Source: Megasphaera hominis
GTDB lineage: Bacteria > Bacillota > Negativicutes > Veillonellales > Megasphaeraceae
Assembly: GCF_014269395.1 (NCBI RefSeq)
Contig: NZ_JACOGK010000012.1
Coordinates: 1-64,000, forward strand
DNA: 64,000 bases
Reading direction: 5' to 3'
The notes beneath the pieces are model-generated. The model saw only the letters and a list, made by a program, of their open reading frames with translations. It ran no database searches and was not told the origin of the DNA. The translations under genes and the position numbers were made by a program. Positions 47,442 to 58,300 of this stretch are shown here, in pieces. Every line of letters begins with the position of its first letter. The stretch's first letter is position 1.

Positions 47442-47498
47442 AAAAAAGCAATCTCTTTCTGTCCATCACGTAATGTGATGACAAAAAGAGATTGCTTT
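47442..47498 (-). terminator. Terminator of the second autotransporter gene
   Basis: AAAGCAATCTCTTT pairs with AAAGAGATTGCTTT with an inner CATCAC/GTGATG hairpin; six T follow on the minus strand. It lies 220 bases past the stop codon at 47717, so the mRNA includes the repeat segment in between. Confidence 0.82.
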
Positions 47499-47511
47499 AG
47501 TCTATTTCCGA

Positions 47512-47713
47512 GTGCCGGCCGCGCAGCGTCCGGTGAGAGGTGCAATGCCCCTGTGCGGGCATTGCGGCCTTACTTCTCCCTGATGGAGAAACTCAAGCAT
47601 GGAGCCAATTAGTAGATGCGATACCGGCCCCTAGAGGTTGAATACACAGAAATAAACCCCTTGAGACCCAGTCGCTCCGCGACTGGCCCAGCTCCCCCAT
47701 AGGTGGCGCCTTT
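47512..47713. repeat. Mosaic intergenic repeat (modules A and C) downstream of autotransporter 2
   Basis: Module A (GAGTGCCGGCCGCGCAGCG, then GCAATGCCCCTGTGCGG and GGCCTTACTTCTCC) is shared with 52078-52311. Module C (TAGAGGTTGAATACACAGAA, CCAGTCGCTCCGCGACTGG, CCCCCATAGGTGGCG) is shared with 59180-59303, with two differences over about 70 bases. It ends three bases from the stop codon. Confidence 0.8.
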
Positions 47714-47716
47714 TTT

Positions 47717-50700
47717 TTAGAACGCCCGGCTAACGGTCGCACTGTAGGTCACGCCGCGTTGTGTTCCAGCCCAGCCTGTAAAGCGGATATCGGCACCCCA
47801 TGGATTGTCCCGCGTGATCTTGCTCTGCCAGCCTAATTCTAAAAGGGCGCTGGAGCCTTTAGTACTCGGGCTGGGCGTATCAAAGGTGCGGTAGCGGGCT
47901 TTGGCATCGCCGCCGAATTCGTAGTTCCACGCCAAGCCAGCGTAGTACGATGTCGTTTTATCTGTGTTTTCTGTCCAGCGGAAGCCCAGACGTGTACGGT
48001 ACGAGTCGATAGTGTCGAAGTCATACTGTGCCGTGCCAATATCGCTGTGGAGTTGGACACTATCACTAGCCAAATGGTTCCAGAAGAATTTTCCATAAAA
48101 GTCATACGACGAGGTTTTTCCAGCCGGAATCCTTTTGCCCAAGCCGGCCATGGCACCGACGTAGGCAGCGCTGCTGTCATAGTTAGCTCTATAGCCTTCA
48201 ATGCTTCCCTTGAAATCACCGTTCAGGCGGCCCGCGCGAAGCATTCCTTCGTAGTGGAGGCCGTCAGCCTGGTCTCGTCGGACGAGCAGGCCAGCACCGA
48301 CGTAGCGCTGATTACCGTCACCGCGTGCGCCATCATCGAGATGGCTCGTGTAGTTGCCGTTGCCATATTCGACGAAGGGCATGATCGTATCTGTATGGTT
48401 GCGTCCGTAGTTCTGGCGGACGAAGCCTATATCTGTATTGATGCCGTTCGTATCGACGTAGGAGCCCGTGTCGGCGCGCAGGTTGTAACCACCCATGGCA
48501 ACGAAAGGCGCAAAGGCACCTTTCAAGCCGTGTTCTTCCTGATAAGCGGCAACAGCACCGGCAAACCCATCTGTCGCAGCAAAATCTGCCCCGTTAAACA
48601 AGGTACTTACAGCAGCTGCCCGGCTTTCGGCTATGAGTTTCGTATCAGGCGAAAGGGTACCGATGGTGGCATCAACCGGCGTAATAACCAAGGCCGTCGT
48701 GCCTTGTTTTTCGATAACTGCCGGACGAGTAACAAAGCCTGCATCAATGGTTTCAGCCGAATCAGCGGCCATATTGTACGTAATGCCGTCCATGTCAATA
48801 CCATTTTCATCACGTAAAAGGGTAATGAATTCGCCCGGATTAAGGGGTGTCCGAGCCAGTAATTTAGCTGTAACAGCAGCATTGGTAATGGTCGCTGTAT
48901 CGGTTACAGTAAGGAGCGTATCGCCAGCGCGGCTTCCCTTGGGTACGAAGAAATTCAAGTTTTGGAAGTAATCCAAATTACTTACGCTATTATTCAGATT
49001 GGAAACATTCAAGGTATTATCCGTACTGGTAGTGCCTAAGCCGCCGTAGAGACTGTACGTGGTCTTGAGGGCGTCGCCTTGGAGGTTGACTGTGTTGTCC
49101 GAGGCGTCTCCTGTACCGGCGTAGCCACCGGCGATGTAGTTGACAAATTTTGTAATGTCCGTGGTCTCTTTCGTCTCAGTGTTTTCACTAGAGCCAAAGG
49201 TGCCGCCGGAAATAGTGACCGTGTTGCCCGTAGCATCTCCTTTGTTGGCATAGCCGCCGGCTACATATCCCTCAGCGCTATTCGTGCCAATGGTGACACC
49301 GGAAAGGTTCAACGTATTGTTGTTGGCATTTCCGCTCTTATCTGCCAAACCGCCAGCCACATAGGCCTGGTTGCCAGTGCCAATAGTGCCGCAAAAAACG
49401 GTGAGCGTATTGTTGTTGGCATTTCCTTTTCCAGCATAACCGCCGGCTACATAGGCCTTGTTGCCCGTGCCAATGGTGCCGCCAGAAATGGTGAGCGTAT
49501 TATCCGTAGCATCCCCTGCGCCAGCATAACCGCCGGCCACATAGGCTTTCGTACCATTTTCTATGCCTATAGAGCTATTCAAGACAGTCAGGGAATTTCC
49601 TGCAGCCTTGCCAGCTTTTCCCGAATAGCCGCCGGCTGTATACGAATCGATACCGTTTAAGGTACCAATGCTGACGCCGCTAAGGATTGCCGTATTATCC
49701 GTGGCATCCCCGCTCGCTGTATAGCCACCGGCTACAAAGGGCTTGCTGCCTTGTACCGTGCCAATGGTACCGCCTGAAACCTGGAGCGTATTGCTGCCAG
49801 CTGTCCCCTTGGCCGTATAACCGCCGGCTACATAGGAGAAATTACCTTCGATGGCGCCGCCGGTTATGGTCAGGGAATTGGACTCAGCATCGCCGTCAAC
49901 GGTGACCATACCGCCGGCTACGTAGTTATTGTCGGCTTTAGTGGTGCCGATGGTATTGTTCGTGAGGGTGGCTGTATTGCCCGTGGCTTTGACGGGGACG
50001 AGGTCACCTGGAATCCACCCGTCGTTGTTATCATAGACAAGTGATTGACCTGCGGCAATGCCGCCGGCGATGTAGTTCTTGGAACCGGGTACAGATTCAC
50101 TAGCAGCTCCAATGGTATTCCCTGATGCATTGAGAGTATTGTTCGTGCTGTCCTTAATGCCCGTCCAGGGGCCAACATATTCTCCGTTTACACCGCCGGC
50201 CAAGACGATGGTAAGGTCACTGTCTTCATTGTTTCCACCTGTCGTTTGAATAAGATTGTTCGTTATATTCGCTGTATTGTTTGTGACGCTTCCCTTAGAG
50301 GGCTGATTATTATTGTCATTCCAACCATCGCCACCGGATAAGACAATATACGCATTGTCATATACAGAGGAATACGCATACACATTACTATCCGAAAGGG
50401 TCAGGCTATTATGTTCTGTGTTAAAATAATCCGAATGGCCACCACCGATTTCTACTTGATGATATTCGTAATTAGCCCCAATAGTACTTTGCTGGATGGT
50501 GGTGGTATTATCCCTGACGGTAACGTTGTCGCCTTCGCCCCCATCCGCATAGCCGCCATAGACCTGGACCGTTGAGGCGTAATTATCTGCATCCATAGTG
50601 CCGTTGGTCATGAGTACGCTGTTGTTGGCTACAGTACCCGTGCCGGTGTACTCACCTACTTTGTTCAAATACGCACCATAGAGGTTTTTCCCCACAGTAC

Positions 50701-51841
50701 CATTGTTAACGGTGACGCTGTTGTATTCCAAGTCGGCGTCGGTGGTGCCGCCTATGGCATAATACCCACCGGCAACAACGTGACCATAGCCGCCACTTAA
50801 AATATCCACATGGTTATTGGTTACCGACCCCATTTGCAGCGTATCAGTATTACCAGTATCTAAATACGTTATAAACGCGCCGCCATAGACGTTGTTGGCC
50901 ATACCAGTTCCAGAGATTTCTACTTTGTTATCATGCACATCGCCAAACCTTGTGGTATTTCCAGCAGTGGGAAGATTGGCCTCAATGAGACCGCCATAAA
51001 CGGTGCCGCCGTTACCTACACCTGCCGATATATTATATCCCCCGCCGCTAATGGTGACGGAGTTGTTCATTACATCGCCGGTCGAGGTAAACGTAAGATC
51101 TTCTACATACCCGGAAAAATAATTGCTCATGGATTGAGGTAAACCATACTGACCATCCACCAGCCCCTGAGCGCCGCCGTAAACGGTACCACCAAACTTG
51201 CCGCCATCGATGTTTACGACGTTATCAGAGACGGTACCCGTATAGGAATAGCCGCCGTAAAGGCTGCTTACAAAATGGTCACTATACGTACCGCCAAATT
51301 CCGTAACGCCGTTCAAGGTGACAATATTCTTTGTGGCATTCCCGATAACAGTAAAACCACCTATCATGTCGCCTTGTACTCCCACCAAATAGTTAACTTT
51401 CTGGGCGTCGGGCAGGTTTACGGTAACCTTGTTCTGATCTACCGTTTTGGTCATAGCCAAGCCACCTGCCAACCACTTGGAGATTAGTGGGCTGTCTCCT
51501 TCTGTTGTATCATTCAGTGTCAGGGTATTGCCTGTCACGGTTTCTGTCATTCCCGTTCCGATGGTTTCAGCGTCTGGGCTGGTAATGGCTGTACCCGCAC
51601 TGAGGTCAGACTGGGAAATGGTGGAACCTGCCACAGCACCGCCGACGGCGCTGTTCGTGATAGTCAGTGTATTATTACTGGCCGTGACAATCCCTTCTTT
51701 TTCTTCATTACCTACATAGATTGCTGCTGTACTCGTTTGCCCATCCACTTTCACTTCCGCCTGAACCGGCATGACGACAGGTCCTAGACTAGCAAGGCCG
51801 GCTAATACTAGTATAGTTAGCAACTTCCTTCGATTTTTCAT
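47717..51841 (-). CDS. Autotransporter adhesin-like outer-membrane protein (copy 2)
   Basis: A 1374-residue protein. Signal peptide 1-29 (MKNRRKLLTILVLAGLASLG...VQA). The passenger (30-940) has two styles: an N-terminal part with longer, tyrosine-rich units ([VL]-Y-G-G), then from about 580 a very regular array of some ten units with A-G-G-Y-x-x-x-G-x-A-x-x-N-T-L-T-[IV]-S-G-G-T-I-G-T. One unit reads TVFCGTIG, placing a lone Cys where the others have SG. The linker (about 950) and the AEFITLL-like PGEFITLLRDENG segment lead to the barrel (1075-1374), which ends TYSATVSRAF. The ATG at 51841 follows AAGGAG. Its promoter spacer contains eight A/T in a row (51925-51932), a possible switching tract. 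Confidence 0.86.
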   Translation of the reverse strand: MKNRRKLLTILVLAGLASLGPVVMPVQAEVKVDGQTSTAAIYVGNEEKEGIVTASNNTLTITNSAVGGAVAGSTISQSDLSAGTAITSPDAETIGTGMTETVTGNTLTLNDTTEGDSPLISKWLAGGLAMTKTVDQNKVTVNLPDAQKVNYLVGVQGDMIGGFTVIGNATKNIVTLNGVTEFGGTYSDHFVSSLYGGYSYTGTVSDNVVNIDGGKFGGTVYGGAQGLVDGQYGLPQSMSNYFSGYVEDLTFTSTGDVMNNSVTISGGGYNISAGVGNGGTVYGGLIEANLPTAGNTTRFGDVHDNKVEISGTGMANNVYGGAFITYLDTGNTDTLQMGSVTNNHVDILSGGYGHVVAGGYYAIGGTTDADLEYNSVTVNNGTVGKNLYGAYLNKVGEYTGTGTVANNSVLMTNGTMDADNYASTVQVYGGYADGGEGDNVTVRDNTTTIQQSTIGANYEYHQVEIGGGHSDYFNTEHNSLTLSDSNVYAYSSVYDNAYIVLSGGDGWNDNNNQPSKGSVTNNTANITNNLIQTTGGNNEDSDLTIVLAGGVNGEYVGPWTGIKDSTNNTLNASGNTIGAASESVPGSKNYIAGGIAAGQSLVYDNNDGWIPGDLVPVKATGNTATLTNNTIGTTKADNNYVAGGMVTVDGDAESNSLTITGGAIEGNFSYVAGGYTAKGTAGSNTLQVSGGTIGTVQGSKPFVAGGYTASGDATDNTAILSGVSIGTLNGIDSYTAGGYSGKAGKAAGNSLTVLNSSIGIENGTKAYVAGGYAGAGDATDNTLTISGGTIGTGNKAYVAGGYAGKGNANNNTLTVFCGTIGTGNQAYVAGGLADKSGNANNNTLNLSGVTIGTNSAEGYVAGGYANKGDATGNTVTISGGTFGSSENTETKETTDITKFVNYIAGGYAGTGDASDNTVNLQGDALKTTYSLYGGLGTTSTDNTLNVSNLNNSVSNLDYFQNLNFFVPKGSRAGDTLLTVTDTATITNAAVTAKLLARTPLNPGEFITLLRDENGIDMDGITYNMAADSAETIDAGFVTRPAVIEKQGTTALVITPVDATIGTLSPDTKLIAESRAAAVSTLFNGADFAATDGFAGAVAAYQEEHGLKGAFAPFVAMGGYNLRADTGSYVDTNGINTDIGFVRQNYGRNHTDTIMPFVEYGNGNYTSHLDDGARGDGNQRYVGAGLLVRRDQADGLHYEGMLRAGRLNGDFKGSIEGYRANYDSSAAYVGAMAGLGKRIPAGKTSSYDFYGKFFWNHLASDSVQLHSDIGTAQYDFDTIDSYRTRLGFRWTENTDKTTSYYAGLAWNYEFGGDAKARYRTFDTPSPSTKGSSALLELGWQSKITRDNPWGADIRFTGWAGTQRGVTYSATVSRAF

Positions 51842-51916
51842 AACTCTTTCTCCTTCCACTAAGTTCCACAGAATGCGCCCCCAAATACGCCTACAAAAAA
51901 CATCTCATTATTTTAT

Positions 51917-51945
51917 ATTATATATTTTTTTTATATATATTAGAA
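51917..51945 (-). promoter_or_regulatory. Promoter of autotransporter 2 with a homopolymer in the spacer
   Basis: TTCTAA (51940-51945, weak) and TATAAT (51917-51922) on the minus strand, 17 bases apart. The spacer holds a run of eight A (T 51925-51932 on the plus strand) between TA repeats. Gain or loss of one base would change the spacing. Confidence 0.45.
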
Positions 51946-51982
51946 TGCATTCAGGTATAACGATTATTAAGGAATTAATAAG

Positions 51983-52023
51983 AAAAAAGCCAGGTCGCTC
52001 TCTTTGATGAGAACGACCTGGCT
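51983..52023 (-). terminator. Terminator of the third autotransporter gene
   Basis: AGCCAGGTCG pairs perfectly with CGACCTGGCT, followed by six T on the minus strand. It lies 290 bases after the stop codon at 52313, behind the mosaic repeat. Confidence 0.85.
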
Positions 52024-52077
52024 AATTTGGTATTGCTAATGATTTAGTTGCACTGTCACGACTTCATGATTGAAGCG

Positions 52078-52311
52078 TGCTTTCCCCGCATTGCGGGGAG
52101 AGTGCCGGACGCGCAGCATCCGGCGAGAGAGGCGCAATGCCCCTGTGCGGTCATTGCGGCCTTACTTCTCCATGCTTGAGAAACCCAAGCATGGAGCCAA
52201 CTGGTAACCCAACGCCGATGCGATGCCGCGAAGGCTTTCTCCGAGACCGGAGAAAGTACCGCGAAGCGGGGATAGAGGTTGATTCTACAAAAATACACTA
52301 GGTGGCGCCTT
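52078..52311. repeat. Mosaic intergenic repeat (modules A and B) downstream of autotransporter 3
   Basis: Consists of CTTTCCCCGCATTGCGGGGA, module A (GTGCCGGACGCGCAGCATCC to CTTACTTCTCC), a CTCCATGCTTGAG/CCAAGCATGGAG hairpin and module B (GGCTTTCTCCGAGACCGGAG, ACCGCGAAGCGGGGATAGAG, GTTGATTC). It ends directly at the stop codon with AGGTGGCGCC, the end of module C. Confidence 0.82.
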
Positions 52312-52312
52312 T

Positions 52313-55300
52313 TTAAAATGCCCGGCTAATAGTGGCACTATACGTCGCGCCGCGTTGTACGCCTGTCCAGCCTGTGAGTTTAATATCAGCACCCCATGGA
52401 TGGTTCTTAGTGATCTTGCTCTGCCAGCCAATTTCTAAGAGTGCACTAGAGCCTTTGACACCGGCTGTTGGTGTTTCAAAGGTGCTATAGCGGGCTTTAG
52501 CATTATCGCCGAATTCGTAATTCCAGGCTAAGCCTGCATAGACCGAACTAGTAGCATCCAGGTCTTTCGTCCAGCGGAATCCCAGACGCGTGCGGTACGA
52601 GTTAACCGCATCGAGGTTGTACTGGGAAGTGCCTTGATCAGAGTGCGTCTGTACGGCATCGCTAGCCAGGTGGGTCCAGAAGAGTTTACCGTAGAAGTCA
52701 AAGGAGTCCTTGTCTTTCTTGACGATCTTCCCTGCTCCAGCCATAGCGCTCACGTAGGTGGCACTGCTGTCGTAGCTCACCATATGACCATGGATAAGGC
52801 CGTGGAAATCACCAGTAATTTTGCCTGCATGGACCATGGCTTCGTAGTGGAAACCGTTATTGAGGTCCCGGCGGGCCAAGAGGCCAGCACCTACGTAGTG
52901 CTGGTTACCGTCGCCGCGGGCGCCATCATCGAGGTGGCTCGTATAGTTGCCATTGCCGTATTCGAGGAACGGCATGAACGTGTCCGTGTAGTCTTTCTGG
53001 TAGGTCCGGTTGACGAAGCCCAGGTTGGCATTGAAGCCATACGTGTCGATGTACGAGCCCGTATCGGCACGCAGGTCGTGGCCGCCTACAACGAGGTAAG
53101 GCGTGAATTTTTCTTTAACTTCGGAGTTATCGTTCCAGGCCATAAGTGCGCCGTCATAGGCGTTGGTAGCAGCGAAGTCAGAGGCCGTGTGGATGTTATT
53201 GATGGCCGCTGCCCGGTCTTCGGCAAAGAGTTTCGTATCCGGATTAATTGTCGGCACATCGTCTTCAGGAATTTCCAGGACAATGGTGTTGTCGTCCAGG
53301 CGGCGGATTTCTACTTTATGCTGAATGAAGGCATCGTCCATGACAATGTCCATACCAGAAATCATGCTCAGAGAGGCTATTTTCGTGAGGTCGCTCGTGG
53401 TTGTGGGCGTAGTGACGACGTTGCTCTTGAGGCTCATCTTCCGGAGCGTGCCAGCCGTGCTGGCTGTGTCGGTAGTGCTCGTATCTTCTGTCGTCGACGT
53501 CGTGTCTTTTACGGCAACGTTGATGAGCTGGCCTACGTTTAGTTTGACCGCATCAGAAATCCCAGCCTGGACGATGACGCCATCGACGTCGGCGTTACCT
53601 GTGACCGTGAGCATTGTGTCTCCGGCGACCGCATCAGGAGCTATGTAGAAGTTGATGGTCTGGAAACCGCCCAAATTGGTGACGGAATTTCCTTTACTAT
53701 ATACGTTCAGGGTATTGCCCTTGCTTTCCACAGAGCTGACACCGCCGTACAGGCTGACATTCTTGTCAAGGGTGCCGCCGTAGAGGTTGACCGTGTTGTT
53801 GTTAGCTGCGCCGGAATCGGACTGGCCGCCGGTGATGGTACCTGTGATGGTGCCGCTGTAGAGGTTCACCGTGTTGTTCGAGGCGTCGCCGCTCTTATAG
53901 GTAATGGTTTCTGTTTCCAGCGTAGACGGGACAAGTGTTCCCGTGCCTTCCTGCTGCACCAGGCTGGCCTCCAGGCTATCCGATACTGTTATCATAGTGC
54001 CAGGGTCGGTAGTAGGGATTTTATAGGTTGTAATGGTCGCGTCCTGTGCATAGCCGCCCCAGACAGAGCCTACGGTGCCGCCGCTGATATTTACGGTATT
54101 GCCCGAAGCGGTCATGCCGCCAGACGTGGGCATCGCACTAGGGCCTGCCATGAAGATTGGGGCTTGGGCCATACTCATCATGATGGATTGGATGGCGTCC
54201 AGGCCAGTGTTGCCGGTTCCCCCGCCGTATACAACGTCAACCTGGCTATTGGCCAAAGAAACGGTGTTTCCCGTCGCCGTGCCCAGCAGGGTATAGCCGC
54301 CAAAGACGTTTTTGGACGTACTGCCAGACAGGACTGTCTGGTTGCCTTGGGCATTTCCCGCAGCTGAAAAACCGCCAAAGACGCTTTCGGCCTGGGAGCC
54401 CTGGCCCAGGTAGACCTGGTTTTCTGCAGCCGTTCCTGTGGCAGCGATGGCACCGATGATGCCTTGTGTCGCTGTAGAGCCGGACAAGGTGACGCGATTA
54501 TTGTTTGCCGTTTCCGTATTGGTATAGGTGATAGCCGTGTCTTGGTCCGTTGACCCGGCGGTCGCCATGGCGCCGATAATATTGGTAACAGTGCTGTCTG
54601 TGAGCTGTACCAGGTTGTCATTGGCACTAACGTTCAGGGACAGTTTATACGCCGGGGTTTCCGCGTCTTCCGTGAGGCTGACTGCTTCGTCTTCCGCTAC
54701 GGTGACGTCACTTATACCAATTGCTATGCCGCCCAGAACCGTGTCTGCCTGGCTGCGGACGAGTGAAATCCGGTTGCCATCGGCATGCGTGCTGGCCGTA
54801 TAGGCTGTTGTATCGGCAGCGAGTTCTGCTGCATAGTCATGGTAGGCGTAGCCGCCGATGATAGATATCCCCGATGCAGCCACAGGCAGGTCAGCCATTT
54901 CTTCTGCATAAGTTGTCACGCTGCTGTCGATAAGCACTACCTGGTTGTTGCTGGCGCTGGCCGTGGCGTTGGCTGGTGTTTCCAGTGGGGACATGCTGCC
55001 CTGATACGCTGCGCCGCCGATGACACCGGCAGTCTCTCCAAAGGGCGAGGACATGCTGTAGCCGTACGGCATATATCGATACGAGAGGTAGGGATTGGCT
55101 ACGTCTACGTGGTCCAGGGCTACGCTGTTGTTATCTGCGCTGCCCATGAAGGCCGAGCCGCCAAAGGCACTGGAAATCGTTACATTGGGCGCCGTTTCGC
55201 CGTCAGCTGTGACAGTTTTTCCCGTGATGCCCACTGTATTCCCACTGGCATCGCCCATAAAGGACTGGCCGCCGCCGACTTGGGCGAAGGCTGCCGTCGC

Positions 55301-58300
55301 ATCCTTTTGGTACGAAATCGTGACGTGGTTGTCGTTGGCACTGAGTGTAGGAAGGTTCGTGCTGTCCATATAGATGCTTCTCACGAAATCTACATAGCCG
55401 CCGTACACATTGCCGCCAAGCAATTCATCTCCATAAGAAGTGGGTACTACTGCTCCAGTTACTGCCGAGTTGATGAGGGTCACTGTGTTATGGTTGGCCC
55501 CTGTTTCTATGGTGCCGGTATTGGCGGTGCCGGTACCGGTTACGGCCGTCGTGTCTGCTGTGGAAGCTGAAGTGGTTTCTACAAGGCTTGTGGCCAGCAG
55601 GCTGGCTGCTGCACTCGATCCATTGGAAACAGCAACTCCTGTCATACCGGAAAGGCTGCTACTGCCCAGACTTACATAGCCGCCGATGACATTGCCGCCG
55701 TAAACCAGGGTGGAATAAGGAGAAACGGTGGCCGTCTCAGAAATAGATGAATTTAATTCTCTTGCCGCTTCTAAGAAAGACTTGTTGAAACTGCTCACGT
55801 CACTATTGACCAGTTTTACCGTATTGTTGTTGGCACTGAGCGTATACGCAAGCGACTCTGCATTGGTGCCTGTGCTGACCACGTATAACGAGGTCCCCAG
55901 TAAATCGCTGGTGGCTATGGTCAGCGTATCTGTCTGTAACTCCGTATCCACAGCAGCAGAGGTGCTCGTAGCATCGGTATTCCCCTCATCATACACCGTT
56001 TCATTAAAATAGTTATAAGGCGTGGTGCCGATAAAACCACCCACTACATTGCCGGCAACGGGAGAATCGGTCAGTCCCACCGCATTGTGATCTGCCTGCA
56101 GCGTATAGGACGCCTTGAGGGTGGAGGCACTATTCATATTAAGGGAGTCCGGGGTTGGCAAAGAAACATAGCCGCCATAGACATCGCCTTTTGATAAGAC
56201 ATAGCCTACCCTGCCCGTAAGAGGCAAATCATCCCCGTCCGATGTCTTATGCCAGAAATTCGCAGAGAGTTCGCTCGTGACAGCTGCATTGGTAAGGATC
56301 ACTTTATTGCCGCTGGCGCTTTGGCTGGACGTGAGCGTGGTGAGCGGTGTTTCTGTCTCTGTGGCGTCAGCCGCGGTCTGCACAGTATACAAATAGATAG
56401 GGATGTATAGGCTGCCGCCGTCTCCGGCATAGCCGCCGTAGACGCTCCCCTGTATAGTTGTGTTTGTATCTAAGGTGACCGTATTTCCGTCTGCTTTAAT
56501 AGAAATCTCCGGCGAGAGCGTGGCCATAGTGGTTGAGAAATACGAGGACGAACTATCCCCGGCTGCGCCGCCATACACGGATCCAGACACGGTTGTGCTG
56601 CTTGCCTGCACAGTATTTTTATCGGCCTGCAGCTGCAAGCTGGTCAGTCCTTCGGGGTCTACGTATGAAGGAATCGCTTGCGCACTCACCAGAGATGAAC
56701 TCAGTAAATCTGTCATATCACTGGTGGAGGTTGTATTCGTATAAGCTGCTGCAGCCACCTGTCTAGAGTCGGTAAGGTCACTTACGCTGCCGCCAGCCGC
56801 ACCGCCGTAGAGGTCGCCGGATGCACTAGCATTTGTGATAGACACATGGTTCTCCGTGGCCGAGCCGCTTTCCACGGCGCCGCCGTAAACTGTTGTCAGT
56901 CCGATATTAGGTACCTTTTGGGTTCCAGCAGCTGTGCTCTGCACCTGAAGTGCGGCTATTTCCTCGGGGTAGGACAGCAGGGTTCCCGTAATGGTCACGT
57001 AGTTGTTTGCCGCTTCGCCAAAGGTGTTGAAGCCGCCTACAGTGGTCCCATACCAGCTGCCCTGGCCATTTTCATCTCCTGTGATTTTCACCTGGTTAGC
57101 ATTAGCCGTGAGGTTCGCCGCTTGTGCGCCATTTACGACATAGCCGCCAAATGTAGAGGAAACGCGTTCCATATTAGTCAGGGTCACCGTGTTGCTGTTG
57201 GCCCCGCCATCCGTATATTGAATTGCAGCAATGCTGGCAGGAACAAACGGTGTATACACAGACGGTGCATACACCGCCCCGCCATAAATGGCTCCCGCAG
57301 CTGCCTGGGTTCCTATTACTTCATTCTCTGCAGCACTCAAGGAAACGGTTGTCAATTGATTGGCTGTGTCGGAAGAAAGTTCACCAGTGGTCTCAGTCCC
57401 GTTTGCGGTCAGGCTATCCGCCAACGACAGGTTGGAATTGGTGACATACTCTTCTTCTACAGGAAAATCCTCAGAGGAAAGGCCGAGAGCAGCGGCACCG
57501 CCATAGACGGCATCACTGATTTCGCTGCCTTGGTTCAAGGTAACCGTATTTTTGTAGGCCGAAAGCGTCAGCTTTTCCGGCAAGGTGGTATCAGAAGCGG
57601 CAGCTACAGTAGCAGTTTCGTCTAGCGAAGCTGTGAGGCTGACTGTCATAAGCTCCACCATGCCTCCGCCATTACTGCTAGGAATACTGCCGGAACCGGC
57701 AAAACCGCCGTAGACCGTGCCTGGTGCTGCACCTGCATTGATAGTTACGTCATTGCTATAGGCATTACCGGAGTTGGTTTGACCACCGTAGACAGTGTTC
57801 GCTTCTGCATTTGTCAAGGTTACATGATTATCATAAGCATTGCCGGAATCCGTTTGGCCGCCATAAAGAGTGTCTACATATCCACTCGCATCGCTCTCTT
57901 CTTCGCTGCTAACCTCTTCCTTGATAGTCACGTGATTGCTATAGGCATTGCCGGAGCTGGTTTGGCCGCCATAGACAGTGCTTGCGTCGGCATTTGTCAA
58001 GGTTACGTGGTTGTCATGGGCATTGCCGGATTTTGTCTGGCCACCAGCAACAAAATCATCATCTTCTTCAATGTAAATGTTGTTGTATTTATCTATATAC
58101 GCTCCAGTAAGCTGGACCGTATTGCCGCTGGCCTCTCCTGCGTCCGTATAGCCGCCCACTACGGAGCCAAGGTACACATCCTGCAAACGGTCATCCGTAA
58201 TGGTCACCGTATTGCCATTGGCGGTGAGCAGCGTATCCTGTGTATTGCCGGTCACGTAGCCGCCATATATGGAACCAACATCGATTGCATCTGCATCGGT

